A stretch of 64,000 bases of DNA from Lactiplantibacillus nangangensis (GCF_005405065.1 NZ_BJDI01000017.1:1-64000), one strand, 5' to 3'; numbered from the stretch's first letter, positions 18,764-28,780 are shown. Program-made: numbers and translations. Notes: a model not told the origin generated them from the sequence alone.

Positions 18764-20020
18764 CTATTTATCGTATTTCTGCGAAATGTTAGTCTTGATG
18801 GTCTTAGTTGCTTTATTAGCAGCTTGCTTTGGTGTCATCTTACCAGCGGCAGCATTGGTCATCATCGTTTGAGCTGGTGTCCAAACTTCAGCCATTTGTG
18901 GCAAGTTGATCAAAGGAACATCTTTGTCATATTGCTTTGATACGGCAGCAGCCATGGCATCGCCACTATCAGAAGCGGTCTTACGTGCAACAGTGTTGGC
19001 AGGAATTTCGCCAGTCTTCTTGTAGAATGACTTTTGGTTAGCATTGTTTGAAATGAAGTCTAACCATTTCTGTGCAGCAGTCTTGTTCTTGCTGTAGTTT
19101 GAGATTGCCCAAGCTTTACCACCGGCAAACGCTTGATAATCCTTACCATTGGTCAAAGTTGGTAATACGGCAACACCGTAGTCAACTTTAGACTTCTTGT
19201 AAGTTGCGGCCATCCAAGGACCGTCAATCACAGCAGCTGTTTTACCAGTTGTGAATTGTTGCGTCACAAAGTTTTCGTTTGATGTAACGTTTTGCATCCC
19301 ACTTGGCCAGTACTTAGTGAACCACTTGGTCATGTATGATAGTCCTTCAACGGCACCAGCATTGTTCAAACCAATCTTCTTGTAATTGGTGTTGTTGTCG
19401 CCGAAGACGTAACCACCGTAGCCTTTAATAACCCCAAATGAGTTATAGAAGTTAGTCCATTGTGTTAAGAAGGCCACGTTCTTAGTCTTATCGTTAGCGT
19501 AAGCATATTTGCTGTTTTGCGCTAATTTTTCTAATTCAGTGAAGTTCTTAGGTGCGTTCTTCAACAATTTCTTGTTGTAGTACAAGACGTCAGATTCAAT
19601 TGTTACAGGTGAAGCGTAAACCTTGCCCTTGTATGTAACGGACTTTTTACCAACTGCATTGTAACGACCAGATGCTAATTTAGCCGTTGTCAATTGGCCT
19701 TGTGACGCCATTTGACCAACCCGGTCGTATGGTGCCATCAAAACGTCAGGCCCTTTCCCAGATGGGCCATCCAACTTCAAAGCATCGTCTTCATCAAGCA
19801 TTGCCTTGTATGAAACCTTAACTTTGACATTGTACTTCTTTTCGAACTTAGGTATTACTGACTTCATATATGACTTATATGAAGGATCAGCAGATACCTT
19901 CAAGGTCTTGCCCATCTTTGATGAACTTGACGATGATGATTTACTATTACCACAACCTACAAGCGTGAGTGCCAAGCCAGTGGCTAAGACACCCATCCCC
20001 AACTTCTTCCAAGTACTCAT
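18764..20020 (-). CDS. malE: Maltodextrin-binding lipoprotein MalE
   Basis: A 418-aa solute-binding lipoprotein. A lipoprotein signal peptide ends in LVGC with C23 lipidated, followed by a Ser-rich linker and the extracellular binding-protein family 1 fold. ATG at 20020 is chosen because GGAGGAA lies 7 nt before it; the upstream extension to 20119 would run through the promoter. It delivers maltodextrins to MalFG. The long Ser run (about 27-33) is a spacer to the membrane anchor. Confidence 0.96.
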   Translation of the reverse strand: MSTWKKLGMGVLATGLALTLVGCGNSKSSSSSSSKMGKTLKVSADPSYKSYMKSVIPKFEKKYNVKVKVSYKAMLDEDDALKLDGPSGKGPDVLMAPYDRVGQMASQGQLTTAKLASGRYNAVGKKSVTYKGKVYASPVTIESDVLYYNKKLLKNAPKNFTELEKLAQNSKYAYANDKTKNVAFLTQWTNFYNSFGVIKGYGGYVFGDNNTNYKKIGLNNAGAVEGLSYMTKWFTKYWPSGMQNVTSNENFVTQQFTTGKTAAVIDGPWMAATYKKSKVDYGVAVLPTLTNGKDYQAFAGGKAWAISNYSKNKTAAQKWLDFISNNANQKSFYKKTGEIPANTVARKTASDSGDAMAAAVSKQYDKDVPLINLPQMAEVWTPAQTMMTNAAAGKMTPKQAANKATKTIKTNISQKYDK

Positions 20021-20063
20021 AGTTCTTCCTCCTTGCGGATAACTTAATTCGTTTACATAAGTT

Positions 20064-20118
20064 ATTATGCAACTGTGCAAACGCTTTCGCAAGCGATTTC
20101 GTAATGTTAACGTTAACA
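20064..20118 (-). promoter_or_regulatory. malE promoter with overlapping operators
   Basis: On the minus strand TTGCGA (20087-20092), a 17-bp spacer and CATAAT (20064-20069) form the promoter. The -35 region lies inside GCTTGCGAAAGCGTTTGC, which contains two overlapping LacI/CcpA-type CG-centred sites. A perfect 14-bp palindrome TGTTAACGTTAACA lies just upstream (20105-20118). MalR and CcpA are the likely readers. Confidence 0.75.
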
Positions 20119-20125
20119 AAATAAA

Positions 20126-20167
20126 CCAAAAAATAACTCTCAGCCGTCAAAAATGCTGAGAGTTATT
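20126..20167 (-). terminator. Terminator of the alpha-glucosidase unit
   Basis: AATAACTCTCAGC (20132-20144) pairs perfectly with GCTGAGAGTTATT (20155-20167), followed by TTTTTTGG on the minus strand. It separates the glucosidase gene from the mal operon promoter. Nothing else is evident up to 20277. Confidence 0.9.
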
Positions 20168-20277
20168 GTCGCTGTAAGGATTAGACCGATTTATCAAAAA
20201 ATCATTCTAATCGTTTATTAATATTAACTCTTTTGTATCTAGACCAATTATGAAACTCGATGCATTTTCTTGCACGC

Positions 20278-21948
20278 CTAGGCCTTAACGACCAAATTGC
20301 TCCAAGCTGGTAACGTGACGGTCCGGTCAGCAACCGTGGCGCCACCTTGACCTAGTAAGACTTGTTTGGCCGCAAATGGCAACGTGTATGTCTGTGCTTT
20401 GCTGGTTAGGTTGCAAACGATTGCGGCTTGATGCTGACCGTTATCGACCAAGTACGTAAATAGTTGGTCATCGCTTGGTAACATCACAAATTTACCCGCT
20501 GCAAATAACGGTTGCCGCTTAAGTCCGAGTAGCGCCCGATAGTAGTTCAGAACACTGTCAGGGTCTTTAGCTTCGTCGGCAGCATTCATGGCATCCGTGT
20601 CACCATGTTTCCATGGCAAATGATTTGAAAAGCCATGATAAGCGGTCTCGTCCCACTGCATGGGGCCACGACCAGCCATTTTGTGCGTCCGATTAAGCAT
20701 TGTCATGATCTCGGCATCCGTCTTGCCCGCCGCTTTAGCACTGGCGGCAAATTCTGGCACGGTTTGGTCTTCGAAGTCGGCCAAGTCGGTATAACGAATA
20801 TTGGTCAAGCCAATTTCTTCGCCGTAATAGATGATGGGAATCCCCGGTTGCAGATAAAGTAAGGTCGCTAAGGATTTCGCACTTTGCTTTGGATAGTTGG
20901 CATCGCCATAGCGCGTTGCCACCCGCGCCATATCATGGTTATTCCAATAAAGCGTCGGTAAGCTGACCCCATTTAAAGCCGCTTGAATCCCGACAGTATG
21001 CTGCTTGTACGTCGTCACGTCCATTGGGCGCGGTTGGAACGTGTCATTGAAACTAGGATCATTCACGGAATCGTCATCCGCAAACGTCTTGAAAGTAATG
21101 ACATTATCGCATTCATCCGTCCCCGGCTTGGTGTAATCGACCATCAAATGAGGATCAGCTGACGACGCTTCCCCCACGACATAGGTCTCTGGGTGCTTAG
21201 CCTTGATTGCGGCCACAAAGTCATGTAAATATTGATGAACTTTTGGTAAATGGGCATAGAACATATCTGAAATAATTGGCGTCTGATCACCGGTTTTGCT
21301 AGGGTATGTTTGCCGAAAATCGGCTTTGGCTAGATGAATAAAGGCATCCAACCGTAAGCCATCAATGCCTTTTTCAACCCAAAATTCCGCAACGTCGCGC
21401 ATGGCTTGTTGCACAGCGGGATTTTGCCAGTTTAAATCGGGCATCCGCTTATCAAACAAATGGAAATAATACTGACCCGTGCCGGCCGGATCTTTCGCCC
21501 AGACGCTGCCGCCAAAGAACGAGCCCCAATTGTTGGGGCGACCACCATCGGCTGCCGGATCTTGCCACAAATAGTAATCTCGGTAAGGGCTCTTGGGGTC
21601 AGCAATCGCCTGCTGGAACCAAGGATGTTGGTCTGAGGTATGATTCAAGACAAAGTCAAAAATGAGATACATGCCGTTTGCATGCACCGTTTTAATCAAC
21701 GTTTCCACTTCAGCCATCGTCCCTAAACTGGGATCAACTTGGTAGTAATCTGAAACGTCATAACCATTATCCACTTGCGGGGACTGATAGATCGGATTGA
21801 GCCACAGTGTCGTGATCCCTAACTTTTTCAAATAAGGCACTTTCGCCGTGATCCCAGGAATATCGCCAATTCCGTCATGATTACTGTCGTTAAAACTCTT
21901 CGGATAAATTTGATAAATCGTCTGTTGGTCATACCAATGCTTGTTCAT
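20278..21948 (-). CDS. agl1: GH13 alpha-glucosidase
   Basis: A 556-aa intracellular GH13 enzyme, similar in build to the one at 116-1792. Catalytic residues are D201 (GLRLDA), E260 (VVGEA) and D339 (NNHDM). Ala rather than Val follows the nucleophile, which fits alpha-1,4 activity on maltose or maltodextrins rather than pure alpha-1,6 activity. AGAGGAG precedes the ATG. The two lacI genes lie directly upstream on the same strand and a strong terminator follows, making a regulator-glucosidase unit. Confidence 0.92.
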   Translation of the reverse strand: MNKHWYDQQTIYQIYPKSFNDSNHDGIGDIPGITAKVPYLKKLGITTLWLNPIYQSPQVDNGYDVSDYYQVDPSLGTMAEVETLIKTVHANGMYLIFDFVLNHTSDQHPWFQQAIADPKSPYRDYYLWQDPAADGGRPNNWGSFFGGSVWAKDPAGTGQYYFHLFDKRMPDLNWQNPAVQQAMRDVAEFWVEKGIDGLRLDAFIHLAKADFRQTYPSKTGDQTPIISDMFYAHLPKVHQYLHDFVAAIKAKHPETYVVGEASSADPHLMVDYTKPGTDECDNVITFKTFADDDSVNDPSFNDTFQPRPMDVTTYKQHTVGIQAALNGVSLPTLYWNNHDMARVATRYGDANYPKQSAKSLATLLYLQPGIPIIYYGEEIGLTNIRYTDLADFEDQTVPEFAASAKAAGKTDAEIMTMLNRTHKMAGRGPMQWDETAYHGFSNHLPWKHGDTDAMNAADEAKDPDSVLNYYRALLGLKRQPLFAAGKFVMLPSDDQLFTYLVDNGQHQAAIVCNLTSKAQTYTLPFAAKQVLLGQGGATVADRTVTLPAWSNLVVKA

Positions 21949-21963
21949 GCTGTAAACTCCTCT

Positions 21964-22911
21964 TTAACGTGTCGATTCTGCAATCGACAATTTTGATTTC
22001 ACAATAACTTTTGTTTGTTCGGGCTGCGGCTGATTAATCTTGGTCAGTAATAGTTTGGCCGCAGCTTGCCCCATGGCTTCTAGCGGCTGCTTCATCGTGG
22101 TTAAGCGTTTTGACGCCACTTGATTCAAGAGCATGCCGTCGAACCCAATCACGCCGAAATCTTCTGGGACGCGTCCGCCATGCAGCAGAATGCCATCCTC
22201 TATCCCGATAGCTAAGCGGTCACTGGCACAAATAAAAGCCGTATTAGGGGTCATCGTCGCCCAATGTTCATCAATATACTTGGTGGCGACATGACCATGA
22301 TTGGCTAAGCGCACCACTTCAGCGGGTAAATGCTTTTCGGCCATCAGCTCGCGAAAGCCCTGTTCACGATCCAGTTCAAACGGCTTATCCGCCGCGATCC
22401 CGATAAAGATCAGGCGCGTGTAGCCACGATGTAGGGCGTACATCGTGCTGTCACGAATCGCTTGATAGTTGTCCGTATCCACATAGTCATAGCCCTTTAA
22501 GTTGCGACCAAAAAAGACTACGGGTTGTTGCAATTGCTTGACCCAAGCGTAATCTTCATCACGAATCCCCGTTAAAATGTACCCATCACACTCGCCAACT
22601 TCATAAGAGTTGCGCGTTGCCAGCTGGAGCGCATACTGATGCCGGTTCAGCTCATTGGCAATGCCGGCTAACAACATCATATAGTAGGGCTCAGTTGTAT
22701 CCATATCCTCGAAAATCGTCAACTTAATCACGCGGGTACACCGGCTCACCAACGCCCGCGCCGCCGCATTCGGCTGATAATTCAAGTCACGCATGACTTG
22801 CGAAATAGCCGATCGTAATTCCGGTCGGACCTGTTCCGGGTGATTAATTGTCCGCGAAACGGTCATTTTGGAAACATTTGCGCGTTGTGCGACGTCATTT
22901 AACGTTGCCAT
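21964..22911 (-). CDS. LacI-family regulator
   Basis: A 315-aa LacI/GalR regulator with an N-terminal helix-turn-helix (LNDVAQRANVSKMTVSRTI) and a sugar-binding domain. The ATG at 22911 follows GGGGGAG by 8 nt; the frame extends two codons to a TTG without ribosome site. It lies 15 bp before the glucosidase gene, so they share a transcript. Target unknown; the glucosidase or mal operon is the obvious candidate. Confidence 0.88.
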   Translation of the reverse strand: MATLNDVAQRANVSKMTVSRTINHPEQVRPELRSAISQVMRDLNYQPNAAARALVSRCTRVIKLTIFEDMDTTEPYYMMLLAGIANELNRHQYALQLATRNSYEVGECDGYILTGIRDEDYAWVKQLQQPVVFFGRNLKGYDYVDTDNYQAIRDSTMYALHRGYTRLIFIGIAADKPFELDREQGFRELMAEKHLPAEVVRLANHGHVATKYIDEHWATMTPNTAFICASDRLAIGIEDGILLHGGRVPEDFGVIGFDGMLLNQVASKRLTTMKQPLEAMGQAAAKLLLTKINQPQPEQTKVIVKSKLSIAESTR

Positions 22912-22979
22912 AACCAAAACTCCCCCTTTAATCGTAAAAGCACCGTAGCCAATGGTGACGCTACAGCGCTAACGGCCCA

Positions 22980-23999
22980 CTACAATAATTTTTTAACTTG
23001 ATGCACAGAATGACGCTTAATAATTTGGTGTGGGACGATGACCGCCGTTGAAAGTTCATCTTTGGGACGATCTGCAATGGCAATCTTCGCGGCTTCTTCA
23101 CCCAAACGTTGCGGAAAGACCGCGATCGACGTTAAAGTCGGGTGCGCCAATTCCGAAAAGATTGAATTATTAAAGCCAATTAGCGAAAACTGCTTAACTT
23201 TCCACTCGGCGTCATTGTGCAAAACTTGCTGCAACTTCAAAGCCATCATATCGTCAACGGCCACAAACGCCGTCACGTCTGGATAATTTTTAAAGAATTT
23301 ATGTAAGGCTTGCACACCCGTTTCATGGCTTTCAAAGCGTTCTGACAAGATAATATTCGGCAACTGATGTTGCATCATCACCCGTTGATACCCCAACATG
23401 CGGTCACCCTGAACCATTTTCGAGAGATCTGAACACAAGAAACAAATCCGGCGATGCCCGTGATCGAGCAAATATTGCGCCGCATCCGTCCCAGCTTGCA
23501 CGTTGTCATTATCAACGTATGAGATCCGGTTAACATCGTGATACGGTTTCCCAATCACGACATAATGCACGTCAAACTGATTTAACCGTTCGACAACGGG
23601 ATCATTCTTCTCCGAATATAATAGAATAAAGTTGCGAATATGTCCCTGCGCAATCATCACATCGATGTTGTGTACGAGCTCATCGCTAGAAATCCCCGTC
23701 GCTAAAGTCGTCATCGACCCATTTTGACTACAAACCTCATTAATGCCACGAATCATTTCCAAGAAGAATGGATTCGAGAAAATTTCATGATGATCGACCG
23801 GCAAAACGACCCCAATCGTATTGCTGGCCTTGGTTGCTAAATTTTGCGCGTTAAAATCCGGTGCGTAATTCAAGGCGCGTGCCGCCTTAACTACTTTTTC
23901 CCGTGTTGGCTGACTAATAATCTTGCTGCCATGCAACGCGCGTGACGCCGTCGATGGCGATACCCCTGCACGCTGGGCAACATCCTTGATTGTTGCCAT
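22980..23999 (-). CDS. malR: LacI-family maltose regulator (MalR-like)
   Basis: A 339-aa LacI/GalR regulator with DNA-binding domain IKDVAQRAGVSPSTASRAL and a C-terminal effector domain. It resembles MalR of lactic acid bacteria and is first in the malR-lacI-agl run. GGAGG precedes the ATG. Its promoter carries a near-palindromic CG-centred operator, so it is probably autoregulated. Assignment as MalR rests on similarity and on the neighbouring mal operon. Confidence 0.85.
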   Translation of the reverse strand: MATIKDVAQRAGVSPSTASRALHGSKIISQPTREKVVKAARALNYAPDFNAQNLATKASNTIGVVLPVDHHEIFSNPFFLEMIRGINEVCSQNGSMTTLATGISSDELVHNIDVMIAQGHIRNFILLYSEKNDPVVERLNQFDVHYVVIGKPYHDVNRISYVDNDNVQAGTDAAQYLLDHGHRRICFLCSDLSKMVQGDRMLGYQRVMMQHQLPNIILSERFESHETGVQALHKFFKNYPDVTAFVAVDDMMALKLQQVLHNDAEWKVKQFSLIGFNNSIFSELAHPTLTSIAVFPQRLGEEAAKIAIADRPKDELSTAVIVPHQIIKRHSVHQVKKLL

Positions 24000-24033
24000 A
24001 TTACTGCCTCCAATCCGAATACATTACTGCTTA

Positions 24034-24071
24034 AATATAAAACGTTTCCACACTTTTTGCAAGCGATTGCA
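24034..24071 (-). promoter_or_regulatory. malR promoter and operator
   Basis: On the minus strand TTGCAA (24057-24062), a 17-bp spacer and TATATT (24034-24039). TGCAAGCGATTGCA (24058-24071) is nearly palindromic and overlaps the -35 box; GGAAACGTTTTA lies in the spacer. These are LacI-family operator-like and probably read by MalR and/or CcpA. Confidence 0.8.
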
Positions 24072-24156
24072 TAAATTTGCGTAGTCCCGTTTCATTAATT
24101 ATATTGTTTTAAAACTTACTGCGGACTAACCCGCTGGCTTAAAGTTCAAATAGTGT

Positions 24157-24187
24157 CCAAAAAAAAGCCCCGTGGTGGCGGCTTTTA
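24157..24187 (-). terminator. Terminator of the GH31 gene
   Basis: AAAAGCC/GGCTTTT stem followed on the minus strand by a run of eight T. It lies immediately downstream of the GH31 gene. Confidence 0.85.
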
Positions 24188-24189
24188 AT

Positions 24190-26415
24190 TTAGCAAGTGA
24201 GTAATTCTGTGAGCATTCCTTGCAAGCTAGGTTGCTTGAGGGTGCTAATGTACGCTAACAACCGATCGTGACTCGGACTCGTCTGAACCATCTGCCAAAT
24301 CTCACGCTTCAAGTCGAACGGTAAATCTGCGAACTGTAACCGTTGCTGAATCAGCGTCATCACGCTAAAGTTATCCCCAACCATCGTCATGGTGGAAAAG
24401 TTGAATTGCGTTTTTGACGAACTGACGACCGTACCCGTTGCTCCCACTAATTCGGGTTGAACCTCACGCTGTGCTGGAATGATCTGACTCGGATCATCCA
24501 CCTTAATTGTGAGACGACGCTCAGCGTCATTCCAACTAAAGGTCGTTGTTGCCGTGGCGCCGTGGGCATGCTCAATTAGCTCATAGGTGCCATCAGCACC
24601 GACAAAAAGCTTGAGCTTTAACTTGGACGGCAACGTGTCAGCTGGTAGCATGACATCCGGATTCAAAGGAATAATACTGCCGACCTTAACAAAAACCGGC
24701 AGCTGCGTCTGTTCACGATACGCTTGAAAGTAACGATCACCTTGATAATGAATACCGGTGAAGAGATCGACCCATTGGCCAGCAGGCAACCAAACGGCGG
24801 TACTAGCTAAATGTCCTTCCGCATCAACGGGGGTCGTGATCGGCGCCACGATCATTGCCGAGCCAAACTGAAATTCATTGGGGACTTGATAGGCCCGATT
24901 CTCATCACCATGCCCGTAATACATTGGCCGAATCAGTGGGACGCCCGTAGTATGCGTCATGGCATTCGCACTCTCTAAATACGGGATCAGTTGCGCCCGT
25001 AATTGCAAAAACTGCCGCATTGACGCCGCAATATTACTCGGATAGCGCCAAGGTTCCTTACTCATAAATGGATTACTTGAACTGTGTAGCCGTAAGATTG
25101 GACTAAACACACCTAGCTGTAGCCAACGTAAGCTTAATTCCGCATCGTAGGCGCCGTGCATATGTCCCCCGATATCATGACTCCACCAAGTGTAGCCAAT
25201 ATTCGTCGCTGTCGCCGTAAAGTACGGTTGAAACTGTAATGAAGCCCATGACGCAACCGTATCGCCAGAAAAACCAATGGGGTAACGGTGACTCCCCGGA
25301 CCGGCATAGCGCGACAATATCAGGCCAGCACCGGGATGTTGTCGCGCATTATCCTGATAGTGAGCGATGTTCAACAACCAGAGTGGATCAACTTTGACGG
25401 CACTCCGCGCACCGCCCTGTTGCCAATCCAGCCACCAAAAATCCACACCCGCGCGTTCTAACGGTCGGTGCGCCAACTTAAAATAGGCTTGTTTGAAGGC
25501 CTTATTCTGCAAGTCAAATTTGGCCGGTTGATCGTGGTCGAGCTTTAAAGCTGTCGCTACTGCTGGATAACAAGCCTCGTTAGCCCGAATTCCGGCCGCT
25601 GGGTGCACATTCAACGTCACTTTTCGGCCTTGTGCGTGTAGCGTTTCTAATAGCGCTTCTGGCTTTGGAAAATAATCTAAATTCCACGTGTAGCCGGTCC
25701 AACCGCTCCCATACTTGGCTGGAATCTGGGTTGGATGCCAATCCATATCCAATACGGCCACGCTAATTGGAATTTTTTCCTGATCAAACTTAGCCATTAA
25801 CTGCAGATACTCTGCTTGCGTATAGCGATAGAAGCGACTCCACCAATTGCCAAGCGCGAATCGCGGAATCAACGGTGGAAAGCCCGTCAATTGATAATAT
25901 GCGGTCAACGTTTGTTGGTAATCATGCCCGTAAGCAAAGTAGTAAAGATCCGTTTCGGCGTGCTGTCGTGGCGCCACCGTCTCACCCATCAAAGTGAACG
26001 ATTGCGAATCGTCCAGCACACTGATCCCATCGCGTGACATTAGGCCATCTGGCAAAGGTGTTGCCCCATCGACCTTATCAAGCGTGCGTATTGTCCCCTT
26101 GAGATTTCGCCCCACGGCATCGCCAAAGAACCAACGATTATCATAGGTGCGACAATTATGGGCCGCATCAATATAGAGATTACCCACAGCGGGATCACCG
26201 CCGTCATAGTACAAGTGAAAGCCGGTCGTCACAACTTCTAGCACATGTTGTGGTGATGGCTGTAATACCGTGACCTCACACGGTTCAAACTCACGATTTT
26301 GAACCAATTGCGTGAATCGGTCTTCAAAGACCCCCGTTGGTGAATATTCAATGCGAACTAATTTCGTCGTCAAAACGGTGACCCGTAATGACTCAACCTC
26401 GATGACCTTACTCAT
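24190..26415 (-). CDS. GH31 alpha-glucosidase/alpha-xylosidase family enzyme
   Basis: A 741-aa GH31 hydrolase, cytoplasmic. The nucleophile is the Asp in WWLDWQQ and the acid/base the Asp in FSGDTVASW. The GNWWSRFYRYT segment and the beta-sandwich domains flanking the barrel are typical. Such enzymes release glucose or xylose from alpha-linked oligosaccharides; specificity cannot be told. The C-terminal 80 residues after the beta domain are unusual for the core family and look helical. It is a single-gene unit (GGAGGG site, own terminator) beside the maltose regulators. Confidence 0.9.
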   Translation of the reverse strand: MSKVIEVESLRVTVLTTKLVRIEYSPTGVFEDRFTQLVQNREFEPCEVTVLQPSPQHVLEVVTTGFHLYYDGGDPAVGNLYIDAAHNCRTYDNRWFFGDAVGRNLKGTIRTLDKVDGATPLPDGLMSRDGISVLDDSQSFTLMGETVAPRQHAETDLYYFAYGHDYQQTLTAYYQLTGFPPLIPRFALGNWWSRFYRYTQAEYLQLMAKFDQEKIPISVAVLDMDWHPTQIPAKYGSGWTGYTWNLDYFPKPEALLETLHAQGRKVTLNVHPAAGIRANEACYPAVATALKLDHDQPAKFDLQNKAFKQAYFKLAHRPLERAGVDFWWLDWQQGGARSAVKVDPLWLLNIAHYQDNARQHPGAGLILSRYAGPGSHRYPIGFSGDTVASWASLQFQPYFTATATNIGYTWWSHDIGGHMHGAYDAELSLRWLQLGVFSPILRLHSSSNPFMSKEPWRYPSNIAASMRQFLQLRAQLIPYLESANAMTHTTGVPLIRPMYYGHGDENRAYQVPNEFQFGSAMIVAPITTPVDAEGHLASTAVWLPAGQWVDLFTGIHYQGDRYFQAYREQTQLPVFVKVGSIIPLNPDVMLPADTLPSKLKLKLFVGADGTYELIEHAHGATATTTFSWNDAERRLTIKVDDPSQIIPAQREVQPELVGATGTVVSSSKTQFNFSTMTMVGDNFSVMTLIQQRLQFADLPFDLKREIWQMVQTSPSHDRLLAYISTLKQPSLQGMLTELLTC

Positions 26416-26692
26416 TTGTCACCCTCCACTAATCATTTAATTAGCTTAACCATAGCGCAATGCGATTTGGTGACTATCATATTTTTGTAAAGGTTCCATA
26501 AAACATCTGTCATCTTTTTACCTGGCTATAAAGTATTCCAAATCTGGCACATCTTAGCTTATGAGATACTTTTGCAAATTCCATATTCATTCAAGATAGT
26601 TTTTAAATCAACTCAAGCTGATTTTTCACTAGCATTACCCATCTTTTTCCAGTACAATACTAAACAAAGCATCAATTCAGGAGGTCCCACTC

Positions 26693-27211
26693 ATGTCTAC
26701 CCATGCATCCGTCAAATCGATTACGTTACTCGGCGTCTTAACCGCCATGCAAATCATGTTGAATAGTCTGTTATCGATCCAATTTCTCACGACCAAGATT
26801 GCGTTTGCCTTTGTCGTCGTCGCCATCACGGCCCGGCTATTTTCACCACTCGTGACTGCCGGTAGCACTGCGCTGGCTTACTTTCTCGGCATGGTCTTGT
26901 TTCCTAAGTTCACTTTTTTCCCTGGCTTTATTTTGACCGCCTTCTTGACCGGCCTCATTTTTGGGATGGCCTTTCAACAACGGACCTCGTTAACGCGCAT
27001 TCTGCTGGCTAACTTTATCGTGCTATTCATTTTGAACCTCTTTCTCAATAGTCTCTGGCTCCACATCATGTATATGACGCCATGGTCAGCGTTACTGACG
27101 ACTCGGTTCATTCAAGAAATCGTCTCTTACCTAGTCTATACAACTGTGCTGGTGGTGCTATTCAAAGTACCCATTATTAACCAATTAACAGCTCAGTTTA
27201 ACGCCAAATAA
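26693..27211 (+). CDS. folT: Folate ECF transporter S component
   Basis: A 172-aa membrane protein with five to six hydrophobic segments and the FolT-type region NSLWLHIMYMTPWSALLTTR. It would capture folate and share the EcfAAT energising module encoded elsewhere, as group II ECF S components do. AGGAGG precedes the ATG. Stands alone, convergent with the flavoprotein gene and sharing a bidirectional terminator with it. No THF riboswitch-like sequence is recognisable in the 277-bp upstream region. Confidence 0.85.
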   Translation: MSTHASVKSITLLGVLTAMQIMLNSLLSIQFLTTKIAFAFVVVAITARLFSPLVTAGSTALAYFLGMVLFPKFTFFPGFILTAFLTGLIFGMAFQQRTSLTRILLANFIVLFILNLFLNSLWLHIMYMTPWSALLTTRFIQEIVSYLVYTTVLVVLFKVPIINQLTAQFNAK

Positions 27212-27252
27212 AAATGATCGATTAGCCAGCGTTTGGTTAATCGATCATTTTT
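27210..27252. terminator. Bidirectional terminator
   Basis: AAAAATGATCGATTA pairs with TAATCGATCATTTTT around a short loop, with A and T runs on both sides. It serves folT and the convergent flavoprotein gene. Confidence 0.92.
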
Positions 27253-27259
27253 GTCTTAC

Positions 27260-28780
27260 CTACTTAACATATTTAGCAACTTGAGTCCCAGCTTGGCGTC
27301 CAAAGATCACGATTTCGGCGACCGAGTTCCCGCCAATTCGATTATCTCCATGGAGGCCACCAGTCACTTCACCTGCCGCATAAAGGCCAGGAATGGCTTG
27401 ACCGGACTTCTTTAAAACTTCTGTCTGTGGATTGATCTTCACGCCACCCATCGTGTAATGGATGCCGGGCGCAATCTTGATGGCATAATACTTCGGTGTG
27501 TTCAACTGATGATCCATCCCAGTTGTCCGCGCGTACTGGGCATCTTTTTTCACTTTAACGTCAGTATTCCAAGCTTGCACCGTCTTTTCCAACGTACTGC
27601 TTGGAACATTTAGCTTCTTCGCTAAATCACCCAGCGTTGCGCCTGATTCGACCATGCCTTTCTTTTCGTACTGATTAATCGCAGTGACCCGTTGCTTAAC
27701 CCCACCATCAAATAAGACATACGCATACTTGTCTGGTTGCTTGTTGATGGCGGCTGAAACGACATCCCGCGTGCCCATTTCATTGGTGAAGCGTTCACCC
27801 TTAGTATTCACTAGGATACCGCCTTCACCACGAACCGCTTCACCAACTAAGTATGGTGGCTTTTGATAGACCGTTGGATGAATTTGAATCTTACTCATAT
27901 CGACCGTATAACCACCCAAATCAGTGATCATCTTAATTCCGTCACCAGTGCTCCCGGCTTGATTAGTCGTGACGTACTTTGAAAGGTCTGGCCGGTATTT
28001 CTTAATCATCGCTTTGCTGGCGCCAAAACCACCCGTTGTTACGATAACGGCTTTTGAACTGATTGTCTTCGTCTTATCTTGGTCAAAAGTCACTTTGACC
28101 CCAGCAACTTTTCCGTCAGTTTCGTTGATCTTTTTTACATCCGCATTAACATAAATTGGAATTGCCTGCTTCTTCACATTCTTGAGTAAGCCGTTTACCA
28201 AATAGCCACCGACTGCGGACCCATCTGCTGGTCGATGAGTTCGTTTAACACTCATCCCACCAGTAATCGTCAAGTTAGTCAACTTGATTCCCATGCCATC
28301 TAACCAATCAACGGCACTGGCTGAATGATCCACAAAAAACCGCAGCATCTTTTTATCATTAGTGCCATGACCGCCAGCTAAGGTTTCTTGATAAAATTTA
28401 TCGTTAGTATCCTTGATACCGGCTTTTTTCTGCACTTTCGTTTCCGAAGCGTTCATCCCAGAAGAAGCTTTCAAGGTGTTCCCACCAGCAACTGGCATTT
28501 TTTCTAAGATAACCGGCTTCAAGCCCTTCTCTTTGGCGGCTAAAGCGGCCGACATCCCGGCACCACCGCCCCCGACGATAACCACATCATATTTTGACTT
28601 GAGATCTTTCATCGATGAATATTGGGTCTTCGAAGCACCCGAAGTCACTTCGGTTTTCTTAGAACTACTTTTACTACTGGAGCTTGATTTCGAACTCGTT
28701 GAACTGGTACTCCCGCAACCAGCCAAACTTGCGACAATCATGGTCAAACTGGCAACTAGCGCCAAGCCACGTGTCTTCAT
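27260..28780 (-). CDS. Fumarate reductase-like flavoprotein lipoprotein
   Basis: A 506-aa FAD protein of the fumarate reductase/succinate dehydrogenase flavoprotein family. The N-terminal lipoprotein signal ends in LAGC with C22 lipidated, followed by a Ser/Lys linker (24-42). The dinucleotide motif GGGGAGMSAA spans about 70-79, and HRPADG and RIGGNS active-site-region motifs are present. It lacks an FMN-binding domain, unlike extracellular Listeria-type fumarate reductases, so its electron source is unclear. The ATG at 28780 follows GGAGGGG. The substrate could be fumarate, urocanate, acrylate-type or hydroxycinnamate-type alkenes; undetermined. Acts at the outer face of the membrane. Confidence 0.88.
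   Translation of the reverse strand: MKTRGLALVASLTMIVASLAGCGSTSSTSSKSSSSSKSSSKKTEVTSGASKTQYSSMKDLKSKYDVVIVGGGGAGMSAALAAKEKGLKPVILEKMPVAGGNTLKASSGMNASETKVQKKAGIKDTNDKFYQETLAGGHGTNDKKMLRFFVDHSASAVDWLDGMGIKLTNLTITGGMSVKRTHRPADGSAVGGYLVNGLLKNVKKQAIPIYVNADVKKINETDGKVAGVKVTFDQDKTKTISSKAVIVTTGGFGASKAMIKKYRPDLSKYVTTNQAGSTGDGIKMITDLGGYTVDMSKIQIHPTVYQKPPYLVGEAVRGEGGILVNTKGERFTNEMGTRDVVSAAINKQPDKYAYVLFDGGVKQRVTAINQYEKKGMVESGATLGDLAKKLNVPSSTLEKTVQAWNTDVKVKKDAQYARTTGMDHQLNTPKYYAIKIAPGIHYTMGGVKINPQTEVLKKSGQAIPGLYAAGEVTGGLHGDNRIGGNSVAEIVIFGRQAGTQVAKYVK

Noticed and set aside
26416-26692. THF riboswitch upstream of folT
   Set aside because: No recognisable conserved segments of known THF riboswitches; only an ordinary AT-rich leader.
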